64,000 nucleotides of DNA. Origin: an uncultured Lachnospiraceae bacterium (GTDB lineage Bacteria; Bacillota; Clostridia; Lachnospirales; Lachnospiraceae). Shown here piece after piece: positions 54,197 through 61,715 of this stretch. Where the stretch lies: the NCBI GenBank assembly GCA_947631625.1, contig CANRMA010000003.1:141896-205895 (forward strand), read 5' to 3'. The translations under genes were made by a program, and so were the position numbers. The first letter of the stretch is position 1; each line of letters begins with the position of its first letter. The notes under the pieces were generated by a model. That model was not told where the DNA came from. It did not search any database and saw nothing but the letters and a program-made list of their open reading frames with translations.

Positions 54197-55354
54197 CTAT
54201 TTCATGTATGGTTTATCCCAAAGTTTAAGCTTGACGCCTATCCCTTTATTAAGCGCCTTCTGATAACAATCATATCCCCATGACAAGTCTTCGATAGGCA
54301 TTCCTCCGATAGAACACATAACTATCTCGTCATGATTTTTTCTGCCCTGTCTCGTTTTGTTCACAAGATCGCACAGATCGAGCACATTTTCACGTCCGGT
54401 CTTACCTGATTCAACAAGATGTACAAAATGTATCCCCATAATAACCCATTCCCGTTTGTTTCCCAACTCATCAACAGGGCCTCTTGCAATAAAATTACTC
54501 AGATATTTTTTATACATGCCGTAATTATCAACTACCATAGTCGTATTCAAAAAATCGTCGTATTTACGATATAAAAACGAACCCATGCTGAATACGGTGG
54601 CGCCTTTTTTGAACCATTCCAGTTTAAATTCTTCCATTTTTTCCTTCGTTACGGACATTGCTTCCGAAATCACATCCGCATCCCGGCATGCTGCCTCTAA
54701 ACTGTCACAGATTTCGATATCGGTTATATGCGGATATTTTTCCTCTATAAATTTCTTCATTGCATGCGCTGTTGCGGAAGCGGAAGAACTTCCTCTTATC
54801 TTGATCTTTTTGATGTCCGGAAGAACCTCCATATAACACATCAACGCACACTTATTTATTACCCCCGGCCCTATCAGGGACAGGACTTTTGAATCTTTAT
54901 TGGCCAGATACTCAGCCGCCATTGCAGGCATTGCGCCTGTTCTCATTGCAGACAAAAGATTGGCGGACATGATCGCCATTGGAGCACCCGTATCAACGTC
55001 GGACAGCGTTACCATAAGAATGGACCTCGGCAGTCCCAGTGCAGAATTATGACTGTTGGAACCGTAATACTTCTGTCCCGCTACGTGAAACCGGCCTCCA
55101 AGATAGGCAGGCATAGCCATAAATCTGCGGTCCGGCCCATCGTCAAGAGGAAAGCCCTCTATGTCCGACTTCTGCGGAAAGTTCATCTGAAGGCCATGCT
55201 CATCAGCCTTTGGGCCGCCCAACAGAAAATCTTTCTTACCAAAGAGGGACATAGTGTCCCTCATTGTCTCTATACAACCGGCAGCATCCAATACTCCGGC
55301 TTTTATCATATCTTCTTCATTCAAATATAAAAAATCAATGTTCGGATAACTCAT
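54197..55354 (-). CDS. Ornithine cyclodeaminase/mu-crystallin family protein, copy 2
   Basis: A 385-residue paralogue of the next gene. It shares MSYPNIDFLYLNEEDMIKAGV, DDGPDRRFMAMPAYLGG, KYYGSNSHNSALGLPRSILMVTLSDVDTGAPMAIMSANLLSAMRTGAMPAMAAEYLA and the C-terminal IGGMPIEDLSWGYDCYQKALNKGIGVKLKLWDKP, but the nucleotide loop differs (SLIGPGVINKCAL instead of GICGPGVMGKTTL). Tandem copies suggest duplication and either a heteromer or two related substrates. I use ATG 55354, behind GAGGAAAA; the earlier in-frame start (55408) would overlap the binding-protein gene. Confidence 0.82.
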   Translation of the reverse strand: MSYPNIDFLYLNEEDMIKAGVLDAAGCIETMRDTMSLFGKKDFLLGGPKADEHGLQMNFPQKSDIEGFPLDDGPDRRFMAMPAYLGGRFHVAGQKYYGSNSHNSALGLPRSILMVTLSDVDTGAPMAIMSANLLSAMRTGAMPAMAAEYLANKDSKVLSLIGPGVINKCALMCYMEVLPDIKKIKIRGSSSASATAHAMKKFIEEKYPHITDIEICDSLEAACRDADVISEAMSVTKEKMEEFKLEWFKKGATVFSMGSFLYRKYDDFLNTTMVVDNYGMYKKYLSNFIARGPVDELGNKREWVIMGIHFVHLVESGKTGRENVLDLCDLVNKTRQGRKNHDEIVMCSIGGMPIEDLSWGYDCYQKALNKGIGVKLKLWDKPYMK

Positions 55355-55404
55355 TTTTTCCTCATTTCTGCGCTGCTTTCTGCGCATGACAAGACTCTTA
55401 AATA

Positions 55405-56463
55405 TCACTGTTTCAGTTTAGTCCACATATCGTCATAGATCGCCAGTGTATCTGTATCCAGATAGCTTACAAATTCGCCGCTTTCAATAACTTCGGCCGG
55501 AACATTTTTAGCCTCGTTATTTACATATTCTTCTCCCATTAACTCAAGCGCTGCCGTATTGGGACACAGATAAGGGAAGTCGGATATATTCATCTGAGCA
55601 GCTTCAGCCGATAACATAAAATTGATAAATTCCATTGCATTGTCATAATTCTTAGCGCCCTTGGGAATCGCCCAGTTATCCAGAAATACATAGGCCCCGT
55701 CCGAAGGATAAACGATCTTGATATCCGGATTTTCTTCCATTGATAAAGCTACTTCCGCAGACCAAACCATTCCAACGGAACAATCTCCGGAAATAAGCGC
55801 TGACTTAGGGGAATCAGAATCATATAATTTGATATTATTCTTAAGTGATAACAATTTCTCTTCAACCTCCGCCAGAGTAGCCGGATCGGTTTCATTCATG
55901 GAAAGCCCCATGGAACGTTCCGTCATTCCTATAACGGCACGGTAATCATCCAACACTACGATCTGCCCTTCCAATGACGGATCAAACAGATCTGCATAGG
56001 AAGTGATCTCTTTATCGACTTTGGAGGTATTGACCGCGATACAGGCAACTCCGCCCTCATAAGGCACAGTATATACATTTCCGGGATCATATGCTTCATT
56101 CAAATATGTTTCATCAATATTGACCAGATTAGTCAACCTGTCTTTATCAAGTTCTTCGAGATTGCCTTGCGCGATAAGATACTCAACCGCATAGTCTGAG
56201 GGCAGAATAACATCATAAGCTCCTTTCGATTCCGATTTAAGTTTTGCCAGCAGATCTTCATTGGACGAATAGGTGGACATGTTTACCTTTATTCCCGATT
56301 CTTTTTCAAAAGCTTCAATCGCCGACTCGGACACATACTCCGTCCATACAAATACATTCAGTTCTCCGTTATCTCCCGAACCGCCTGCAGAGCTTCCGCA
56401 TCCGGTGAGCATGGAGCACAGCAGCGCTCCGGCACTGACAACACTGATAATTTTTTTCTTCAT
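55405..56463 (-). CDS. PotD-type extracellular solute-binding lipoprotein
   Basis: A 352-residue ABC-importer binding protein. Lipoprotein signal IISVVSAGALLCSMLTGCGSS (lipobox LTGC), then ELNVFVWTEYVSESAIEAFEKESGIKVNMSTYSSNEDLLAKLK, YDVILPSDYAVEYLI, VPYEGGVACIAVNTSKV, and SVGMVWSAEVALSMEENPDIKIVYPSDGAYVFLDNWAIPKGAKN, the PotD/PotF pattern. The family binds spermidine or putrescine, but relatives bind other amines and opine-like compounds. Start at 56463 behind CAGGAGGAG. Repeat copy H separates it from the permease genes. Confidence 0.9.
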   Translation of the reverse strand: MKKKIISVVSAGALLCSMLTGCGSSAGGSGDNGELNVFVWTEYVSESAIEAFEKESGIKVNMSTYSSNEDLLAKLKSESKGAYDVILPSDYAVEYLIAQGNLEELDKDRLTNLVNIDETYLNEAYDPGNVYTVPYEGGVACIAVNTSKVDKEITSYADLFDPSLEGQIVVLDDYRAVIGMTERSMGLSMNETDPATLAEVEEKLLSLKNNIKLYDSDSPKSALISGDCSVGMVWSAEVALSMEENPDIKIVYPSDGAYVFLDNWAIPKGAKNYDNAMEFINFMLSAEAAQMNISDFPYLCPNTAALELMGEEYVNNEAKNVPAEVIESGEFVSYLDTDTLAIYDDMWTKLKQ

Positions 56464-56486
56464 AATATTCTCCTCCTGTTTTTTAA

Positions 56487-56695
56487 TAGTCATTTGCGAA
56501 ACTCTCTCTCAACGTATATTGATTGTACAGATTTAACAAACACCATTGCAGGCGCTCTGAGCCCGCCGGTTCTTAGGCTGCGTATTTTGCAGCCTTAGCA
56601 CCGTTGCGAGGCTCAACGCAGCGAAAGCGGCCTGCAAAGGTTTTGTTAAATCTGCACAATCTCAAAAACGTAAAACAACGTTTCGCAATTACCTA
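56487..56695. repeat. Full-length ~209-bp palindromic repeat (copy H), inside operon
   Basis: Ends TAGTCATTTGCGAAAC and GTTTCGCAATTACCTA; nested pair TTGTACAGATTTAACAAA / TTTGTTAAATCTGCACAA; core with GGCTGCGTATTTTGCAGCC. Imperfect 10-base direct repeats TGTTTTTTAA (56477-56486) and TTCTTTTTAA (56696-56705) flank it. Its right end supplies the last codon and the TAA stop of the permease gene at 56689. Confidence 0.85.
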
Positions 56696-57486
56696 TTCTT
56701 TTTAAATAAATCCCCCTGCGTTAATACTACAAAGAGAATGGTTCCTATAAGAACCAGCGTAGACAGCGCGTTCACATCCGGCGCCACGCCGCTTTTTACA
56801 CTTTCCATAACTTTTAAAGGATAAGTTTTGGTCTGTCCGTATACAAAGTAACTGATAATAACATCATCTATCGACAATGTAAAGGCAAGCAAGGCTCCGC
56901 CTAAAATTCCGGGCGCCAGTACCGGAAGTGTGATCTCGAAAAAAGTAACCAGCCTGTTTGCTCCCAGATCCATACTGGCTTCTTCTATCGAATTATCATA
57001 ACCTGACAGTCTTGCCCGTACATTAAATATCACAAACGGAATACAGAATGTTACATGCGCAAGTATCAGGGTAAGCATTCCTCTGGGTATATTAATCTTG
57101 GCAAAAATCGTCAGCAAAGAAATTCCTAACACTATCTCCGGTATGACCACCGGTATGTACAAAAGGCCGTCTATCAGAGCCTTTCCTTTAAATTTATACC
57201 GATACATCCCAATAGCTCCAAGCGTGCCAATGACAGTTGCCAACAACGTGCTTACTATGGCAATGATCATGGTGGTTCCAAACGCATCTACCAGAGAACT
57301 GTTTTCCCAAAGCTTTATATACCAGTCAAAAGTAAAGCCCTTCCAACTCATATAAGGTTTCGTTGTAGTTGCATTAAAAGAATTGGCAACTATTACGGAT
57401 ATCGGCAAAAACAAAAACAGATATACTAGCGCGCAAAAGACAAAACTAAGACCTTTCTTTCTTTTTGCTTTTTTCTTTCTTTTCAT
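56689..57486 (-). CDS. PotC-type ABC transporter permease
   Basis: A 265-residue inner-membrane permease with six helices (FVFCALVYLFLFLPISVIVANSF; MIIAIVSTLLATVIGTLGAIGMYRY; YIPVVIPEIVLGISLLTIFA) and the EAA loop contacting the ATPase: NSIEEASMDLGANRLVTFFEITLPVLAPGILGGALLAF. Start ATG 57486 behind TAAGGAGGC, 13 bases after the PotB-type stop; the earlier in-frame start would overlap that gene. The C terminus ends ...FKKNR, where the final AAT-AGG-TAA comes partly from repeat copy H, so the native C terminus may have been altered by its insertion. Confidence 0.9.
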   Translation of the reverse strand: MKRKKKAKRKKGLSFVFCALVYLFLFLPISVIVANSFNATTTKPYMSWKGFTFDWYIKLWENSSLVDAFGTTMIIAIVSTLLATVIGTLGAIGMYRYKFKGKALIDGLLYIPVVIPEIVLGISLLTIFAKINIPRGMLTLILAHVTFCIPFVIFNVRARLSGYDNSIEEASMDLGANRLVTFFEITLPVLAPGILGGALLAFTLSIDDVIISYFVYGQTKTYPLKVMESVKSGVAPDVNALSTLVLIGTILFVVLTQGDLFKKNR

Positions 57487-57499
57487 CCCGTCCGCCTCC

Positions 57500-58378
57500 T
57501 TACACTCCGAGCGAATCCATATCTCCGCCAAGTTTCTGATATATTTTTACAAGTATCAGTGTCACTATGATCAGTATTATCGACAGCGCCGCTCCCAACG
57601 GCCAGTTATTTCCGCTTTGGAACTGTCTTTCAATCAAATTTCCAATAACATCGGAGTTACCGCCTCCTAAAATATCGGAAACAAAGAAATAACCCAGACA
57701 AGGTATAAATACCATAAGGCTCCCCGAGAAAATACCGCCCGATGTAAGCGGAAGGATAACCTCTATAAATGTATTTACCGGTTTTGCCCCCAGATCGGAA
57801 GACGCCTCCAGAAGCGATCCGTCCAGCTTTTCGATTGCTGTATACAAAGGAAGTATCATAAACGGTATAAGGCAATATACCATACCAAGAATGGTAGTTC
57901 CCTGCTTATACAAAAACTCGATCGGCTCTGACACTATCTTAAGCTTTATGAGCAGCGCATTCAGTAAACCGCTGCTGCCTAAAAACGTTCTCCAACCATA
58001 TATTCTGATAAGCGAATTGGTCCAGAACGGAATGATAACAAGCATATATAATATCCTTTTTTTCCTGCTCTTGGTCCTCGCTATGATATACGAAAAAGGA
58101 TAGCCGATCAGAATACAGATAATTGTCGTTAAAAATGCGATTATAAGCGACTGCGCATATATTTTCAGATAATCCGTATTGGCCAGCCGGACATAATTCT
58201 CAAGCGTAAAATCAAATGTCACATTGTAAAATTCATCGATAGAACAAAAGCTCATTACCGCCACATAAATAAGCGGAACGGCTATCAGCAATACCATTAC
58301 CAAAGTTACAGGGCCGACGGTCAAAAGCGCCGGAAGCGTATTGGCCCTGAACTCGTGCTTTGATCTTTTCCCTGCCAT
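57500..58378 (-). CDS. PotB-type ABC transporter permease
   Basis: A 292-residue permease: six membrane helices (LLTVGPVTLVMVLLIAVPLIYVAVMSF; ILYMLVIIPFWTNSLIRIYGWRTFLG; LGMVYCLIPFMILPLYTAIEKLDGSLLEASSDLGAKPVNTFIEVILPLTSGGIFSGSLMVFIPCLGYFFVSDILGG) including the EAA loop. PFWTNSLIRIYGW is highly typical of PotB. Pairs with the PotC-type protein to form the import channel. Begins ten bases after the ATPase stop. Confidence 0.92.
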   Translation of the reverse strand: MAGKRSKHEFRANTLPALLTVGPVTLVMVLLIAVPLIYVAVMSFCSIDEFYNVTFDFTLENYVRLANTDYLKIYAQSLIIAFLTTIICILIGYPFSYIIARTKSRKKRILYMLVIIPFWTNSLIRIYGWRTFLGSSGLLNALLIKLKIVSEPIEFLYKQGTTILGMVYCLIPFMILPLYTAIEKLDGSLLEASSDLGAKPVNTFIEVILPLTSGGIFSGSLMVFIPCLGYFFVSDILGGGNSDVIGNLIERQFQSGNNWPLGAALSIILIIVTLILVKIYQKLGGDMDSLGV

Positions 58379-58388
58379 AAAGCACCTC

Positions 58389-59498
58389 CTAAGCCAGCTT
58401 AATATTATTTAACGCCTCAAATATGTAATGGCTCTCATTATGTATCAGAACCGCATCATCAACATTCCAATAAGGATAGCATTTACTTCCGACCGGCGGC
58501 AGCTCTTGTCCCGCCAGACGTTCTATTTTCAGTTCGTTCCCGTTTGGCAGGGATACCACGCACTTTAATACGGAGCCTACGTAAATATAATCTTTAACCT
58601 GCGCTACAAGTTCAAAGCCTTCAACGGGCGAGGTGGAAAATTTCATTTTTTCCGGACGGACGGAAATCGTTGCATATTCCAATAGAGAAAAATCCTCCGG
58701 CGCATTGACCGTTACCGCGCCGTTTTCCAATGTCATTGTCGCAACGCCGTCCGTAATACTCGTGATACAGCCGTCGTAAATATTTGTTTCCCCGATAAAT
58801 GTCGCTACAAATTTTGTGGCCGGATGCTCGTAAATTTCAGCCGGAGACGCCAACTGATCAATAATGCCGTCATGCATTACCGCAATCCTGTCGCTCATTG
58901 TAAGCGCTTCTTCCTGATCATGAGTTACATATATAAAAGTAATGTTCAGCTTTTTCTGAAGTCTCTTTAACTCAAGCTGCATCTGCTTTCTCAGTTTCAG
59001 ATCGAGCGCTCCAAGCGGTTCGTCCAACAAAAGCACCCTGGGTCTGTTGATAAGCGCCCTTGCAATGGCAACTCTTTGCTTTTGCCCCCCTGACAACTGC
59101 GAAGGATACCTTTTCTCAAAACCGTTAAGCTGCACCATATCCATCATTTCAAGCACCCTGCTTTTTATTTCGTCCTTAGGCACTTTTTTCATTTTTAATC
59201 CATACGCGATATTGTCATATATGGTCTTATGAGGAAATAACGCATAAGACTGAAAAACCGTATTTACATTTCTTTCAAAAGGCTCCTTATCCTCTACCCG
59301 TTCTCCCTCAACCATTATGGATCCGCTTGTAGGTTCCTCAAATCCGGCAATCATCCTGAGTGTGGTCGTCTTGCCGCAGCCGGAAGAACCTAACAGTGTC
59401 AGGAACTCTCCTTCCTCTACTGAAAGATTAAGGTTCCTTACAACATGATTGCTTCCGTATATTTTGTTTACGCCTTCTATTTCAACTATCTTTCCCAT
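58389..59498 (-). CDS. PotA-type ABC transporter ATPase
   Basis: A 369-residue importer ATPase: Walker A LLGSSGCGKTTTLRM, Q-loop NTVFQSYALFPHKTIYDNIAYGL, signature LSGGQKQRVAIARAL, Walker B VLLLDEPLGALD, H-loop IYVTHDQEEAL, and a C-terminal TOBE domain (about 285-369, ISVRPEKMKF...) that may bind a regulator or substrate. It starts 22 bases after the P-II gene stop, so it is translated from the same message as the P-II protein, which raises the chance that P-II regulates this importer. Confidence 0.93.
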   Translation of the reverse strand: MGKIVEIEGVNKIYGSNHVVRNLNLSVEEGEFLTLLGSSGCGKTTTLRMIAGFEEPTSGSIMVEGERVEDKEPFERNVNTVFQSYALFPHKTIYDNIAYGLKMKKVPKDEIKSRVLEMMDMVQLNGFEKRYPSQLSGGQKQRVAIARALINRPRVLLLDEPLGALDLKLRKQMQLELKRLQKKLNITFIYVTHDQEEALTMSDRIAVMHDGIIDQLASPAEIYEHPATKFVATFIGETNIYDGCITSITDGVATMTLENGAVTVNAPEDFSLLEYATISVRPEKMKFSTSPVEGFELVAQVKDYIYVGSVLKCVVSLPNGNELKIERLAGQELPPVGSKCYPYWNVDDAVLIHNESHYIFEALNNIKLA

Positions 59499-59520
59499 GG
59501 GCTCACCTCTTTGCCAATGA

Positions 59521-59880
59521 TTAAAGGGCTTTGATTCCCCTTTCGCCTGTACGTATCCTTATCACGTCTTCAATATTTCTGATAAATATCTTGCCGTCTC
59601 CCACATGACCCGTCACACACGTTTCACGAACTTTATCAATGATCGTTTCCACTTTGTGGTCCTCCACAACGACCTCCACTCTTACTTTCGGAAGCAGATT
59701 TATCGAAGTCTTAAATCCTTTAAGTTCATTTACGACGTCCCCATCTTCCATTGTCGTACCCTTCTGTGTACCGCAGCCCATGACAGTCGATAAAGTCATT
59801 CCGCCGCAGTTGATATCATCCAGTATTTTTTTAATGTCCTCCAGTTTTTCCGGACGTATCAGTATTATTATCTCTTTCAT
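59521..59880 (-). CDS. P-II family nitrogen regulatory protein, T-loop tyrosine absent
   Basis: A 119-residue P-II trimer subunit: MKEIIILIRPEKLEDIKKILDDINCGGMTLSTVMGCGTQKG at the start, the beta strand LPKVRVEVVVEDHKVETIIDKVRE, and the ATP-binding B loop TGHVGDGKIFI with C-loop RIRTGERG. The T loop (GTTMEDGDVVNELKGFKTSINL) lacks the uridylylated tyrosine of GlnB/GlnK and looks unlike AmtB-linked GlnK. P-II proteins sense ATP/ADP and 2-oxoglutarate and bind a partner through the T loop. The partner here is likely encoded in this operon (importer or dehydrogenase). Start at 59880 behind GGGAGGGAA. Confidence 0.9.
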   Translation of the reverse strand: MKEIIILIRPEKLEDIKKILDDINCGGMTLSTVMGCGTQKGTTMEDGDVVNELKGFKTSINLLPKVRVEVVVEDHKVETIIDKVRETCVTGHVGDGKIFIRNIEDVIRIRTGERGIKAL

Positions 59881-59924
59881 ACACATTCCCTCCCAACCTG
59901 CATACTGCAAAATCTACAATGCAA

Positions 59925-59955
59925 AAGGGGCATATCAGCCTGTGATATGCCCCTT
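59925..59955 (-). promoter_or_regulatory. Strong hairpin in P-II operon leader / after LuxR gene
   Basis: Thirteen perfect pairs AAGGGGCATATCA / TGATATGCCCCTT with a five-base loop. On the minus strand only four T follow; on the plus strand six T follow after three bases. It lies after the LuxR gene and also downstream of a promoter-like sequence for the P-II operon, so it may be both a terminator and a leader attenuator. Confidence 0.65.
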
Positions 59956-59987
59956 CGCTTTTTTATTATGTTTTGAACTTTTTATTG

Positions 59988-60016
59988 ATTGTAGCTCATA
60001 AAATATTTTAATTCAA
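59988..60016 (-). promoter_or_regulatory. Likely promoter of P-II/importer operon
   Basis: TTGAAT (60011-60016), 17-base spacer, TACAAT (59988-59993) on the minus strand, about 107 bases before the P-II start and upstream of the 13-bp hairpin. Confidence 0.55.
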
Positions 60017-60055
60017 TTATCCCAATTTACCATTTTTATAACCCAAAAGTAGTAT

Positions 60056-60805
60056 TTACTCATACTCTTTTACCATTTTAAATAACTGGACACGCCTTTT
60101 TATGCCCAATTTCCGATAGATATTTAAAATATGCTTTTTTAAAGTATTCGGCGTGATCACCAACTTTTCGCATATTTCGGAATTATCCTGTCCTGACATC
60201 AAACATTTCAAAATAGCGTGTTCACGTCTGGTAAGGCCATACTTTATGACAGCCTCGGAAACGGTGATCTTATCTCCTCTCGTTTCTCCCGATTTATAAA
60301 ACTGTTCAAGCCTGTATGCAAGATGATCTTTCAGCATGTCCAAAACAAAAACATCATCATATTGAAAATCTTCTTTTCCTATGGTTCTGTATAATGTTAT
60401 AGCGCCCAGAAACTTTTCATGAGCGGCGATAACGATCTGAAGCGCATAATGCCAGTTATTGGGTTTGTATACTTTCTTATAGTAGTCGGTCTTAACCCTG
60501 ACTTCGTCTGATATAATATCCGTTTCCCTATATATGAGCATCTTGCCGCTTGTCAGTATTCCCCTGCTGTAATCCAAATCCTCATACATCTCCGAAAGAT
60601 CCATGTTACAGTTATAAGTTACCGGATCACACAACAACTTGCCTTCTCCTTCAAATGCCATATAAAAGTCTGCACTGTCAAAATCTACAACGGTTTTCAG
60701 TTGCTCCAATAACTCATATCTCATTTCGTCAAAACATTCCGTCGTATAGATCTTATATATGATATTATTCAAAATGATCCAGTCATTTGTCTCCAGTTTT
60801 CTCAT
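60056..60805 (-). CDS. LuxR-type transcriptional regulator with GAF-like sensor domain
   Basis: A 249-residue regulator. The C-terminal LuxR helix-turn-helix is clear: YGLTRREHAILKCLMSGQDNSEICEKLVITPNTLKKHILNIYRKLGIKRRVQLFKMV. The first ~180 residues (DEMRYELLEQLKTVVDFDSADFYMAF, NWHYALQIVIAAHEKFLGAITLYR) resemble a GAF-like ligand-binding domain. It lies directly upstream of the P-II/importer/dehydrogenase block on the same strand and is a good candidate for its activator, but no binding site is identified. Start ATG 60805 behind CAGGAGCG. Confidence 0.85.
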   Translation of the reverse strand: MRKLETNDWIILNNIIYKIYTTECFDEMRYELLEQLKTVVDFDSADFYMAFEGEGKLLCDPVTYNCNMDLSEMYEDLDYSRGILTSGKMLIYRETDIISDEVRVKTDYYKKVYKPNNWHYALQIVIAAHEKFLGAITLYRTIGKEDFQYDDVFVLDMLKDHLAYRLEQFYKSGETRGDKITVSEAVIKYGLTRREHAILKCLMSGQDNSEICEKLVITPNTLKKHILNIYRKLGIKRRVQLFKMVKEYE

Positions 60806-60839
60806 AACTTTACGCTCCTGCCACAGCGGCATATTCTAA

Positions 60840-61646
60840 TTAAGAGGCTTTTGTAATATGAACACTTAGTCCTTTCTCAATGTATAAAATTCCGCCCGCC
60901 GCAACCGCTAATAACACAATACAGACATACGGCTTTATGAGCACATTATAAAATATATCATGACAGGTTATAGTGTAAACCGCAATATTTGCCGCCGCAT
61001 GGAAAAGACAGGGGATTGCAAAACTTCCGAACCTTTCATATATATAAGCAAGCAAAAGCCCCATTACGCTTCCGTAAACGGCCTGAATAAGATTTCCATG
61101 CCATACGCCGAATATAACCGCGGATATAACGGCTGAAAGCGCCGTCGGATAATATTTTTTCATCCTGTTATAAATAAGTCCGCGGAAAACAACCTCCTCC
61201 GCAAGCGGCGAGACTACTCCGTACAGAAAAATCCCAAGTCCGAAAGCTATACCGTACTGCCTGTCCGCCACCTGTGTATATGAAGCCGAACTCTCGGTCA
61301 GCCCCGTTAGAGTCATAAATATATTAAACGCCACTGATGATGAAAATGCAATAACAACCGTTATTATATATTGCAGAAGGCCGGACTTTTTACATCCGAC
61401 AAGCTGCTTTCTTAACATAGGCAAAAGCGGAACTATTCCGATAAGCATGGCGGCGCCGTTGACTATCGCTGCGACCGTCGCGTTGCCGTTCATATCAGCC
61501 AGCGCCTTTTCACCATTCATACCATTCAAAAATGCGCTTACCATATAAACAAGCAATATAAAAGCTATATTGTAAACCGCATAATATATTACCGCAGGGG
61601 AGAGCACATCCCATGTTTTGGCAAAAGAATTCTGCTTTTTACTCAT
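60840..61646 (-). CDS. CPBP-family intramembrane metalloprotease (CAAX-like)
   Basis: A 268-residue membrane protein with about seven helices and the CPBP (Abi) motifs: EEVVFRGLIYNRM (motif 1, EExxxR), FGVWHGNLIQAVYGSVMGLLLAYIYERFGS (motif 2, with H) and CLFHAAANIAVY (motif 3, HxxxN). These proteases act inside the membrane; relatives process bacteriocins or serve in self-immunity. No bacteriocin gene is seen. It begins 66 bases after the bile salt hydrolase stop and ends 34 bases before the LuxR gene, so it may be part of either transcript. Confidence 0.9.
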   Translation of the reverse strand: MSKKQNSFAKTWDVLSPAVIYYAVYNIAFILLVYMVSAFLNGMNGEKALADMNGNATVAAIVNGAAMLIGIVPLLPMLRKQLVGCKKSGLLQYIITVVIAFSSSVAFNIFMTLTGLTESSASYTQVADRQYGIAFGLGIFLYGVVSPLAEEVVFRGLIYNRMKKYYPTALSAVISAVIFGVWHGNLIQAVYGSVMGLLLAYIYERFGSFAIPCLFHAAANIAVYTITCHDIFYNVLIKPYVCIVLLAVAAGGILYIEKGLSVHITKAS

Positions 61647-61699
61647 TACCCGTTAAAACCTTTCCTATGTCTATGTCAGCAAATGTATACAAAGTAATC

Positions 61700-61715
61700 C
61701 CTTCACGATCGCCTA
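61700..61715. repeat. Single terminal repeat at the 3' end of the bile salt hydrolase gene
   Basis: On the minus strand TAGGCGATCGTGAAGG matches the repeat-family terminus; its first three bases, TAG, are the stop codon of the hydrolase gene. No second end was recognised nearby, so this is a remnant or chance match. Confidence 0.4.
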
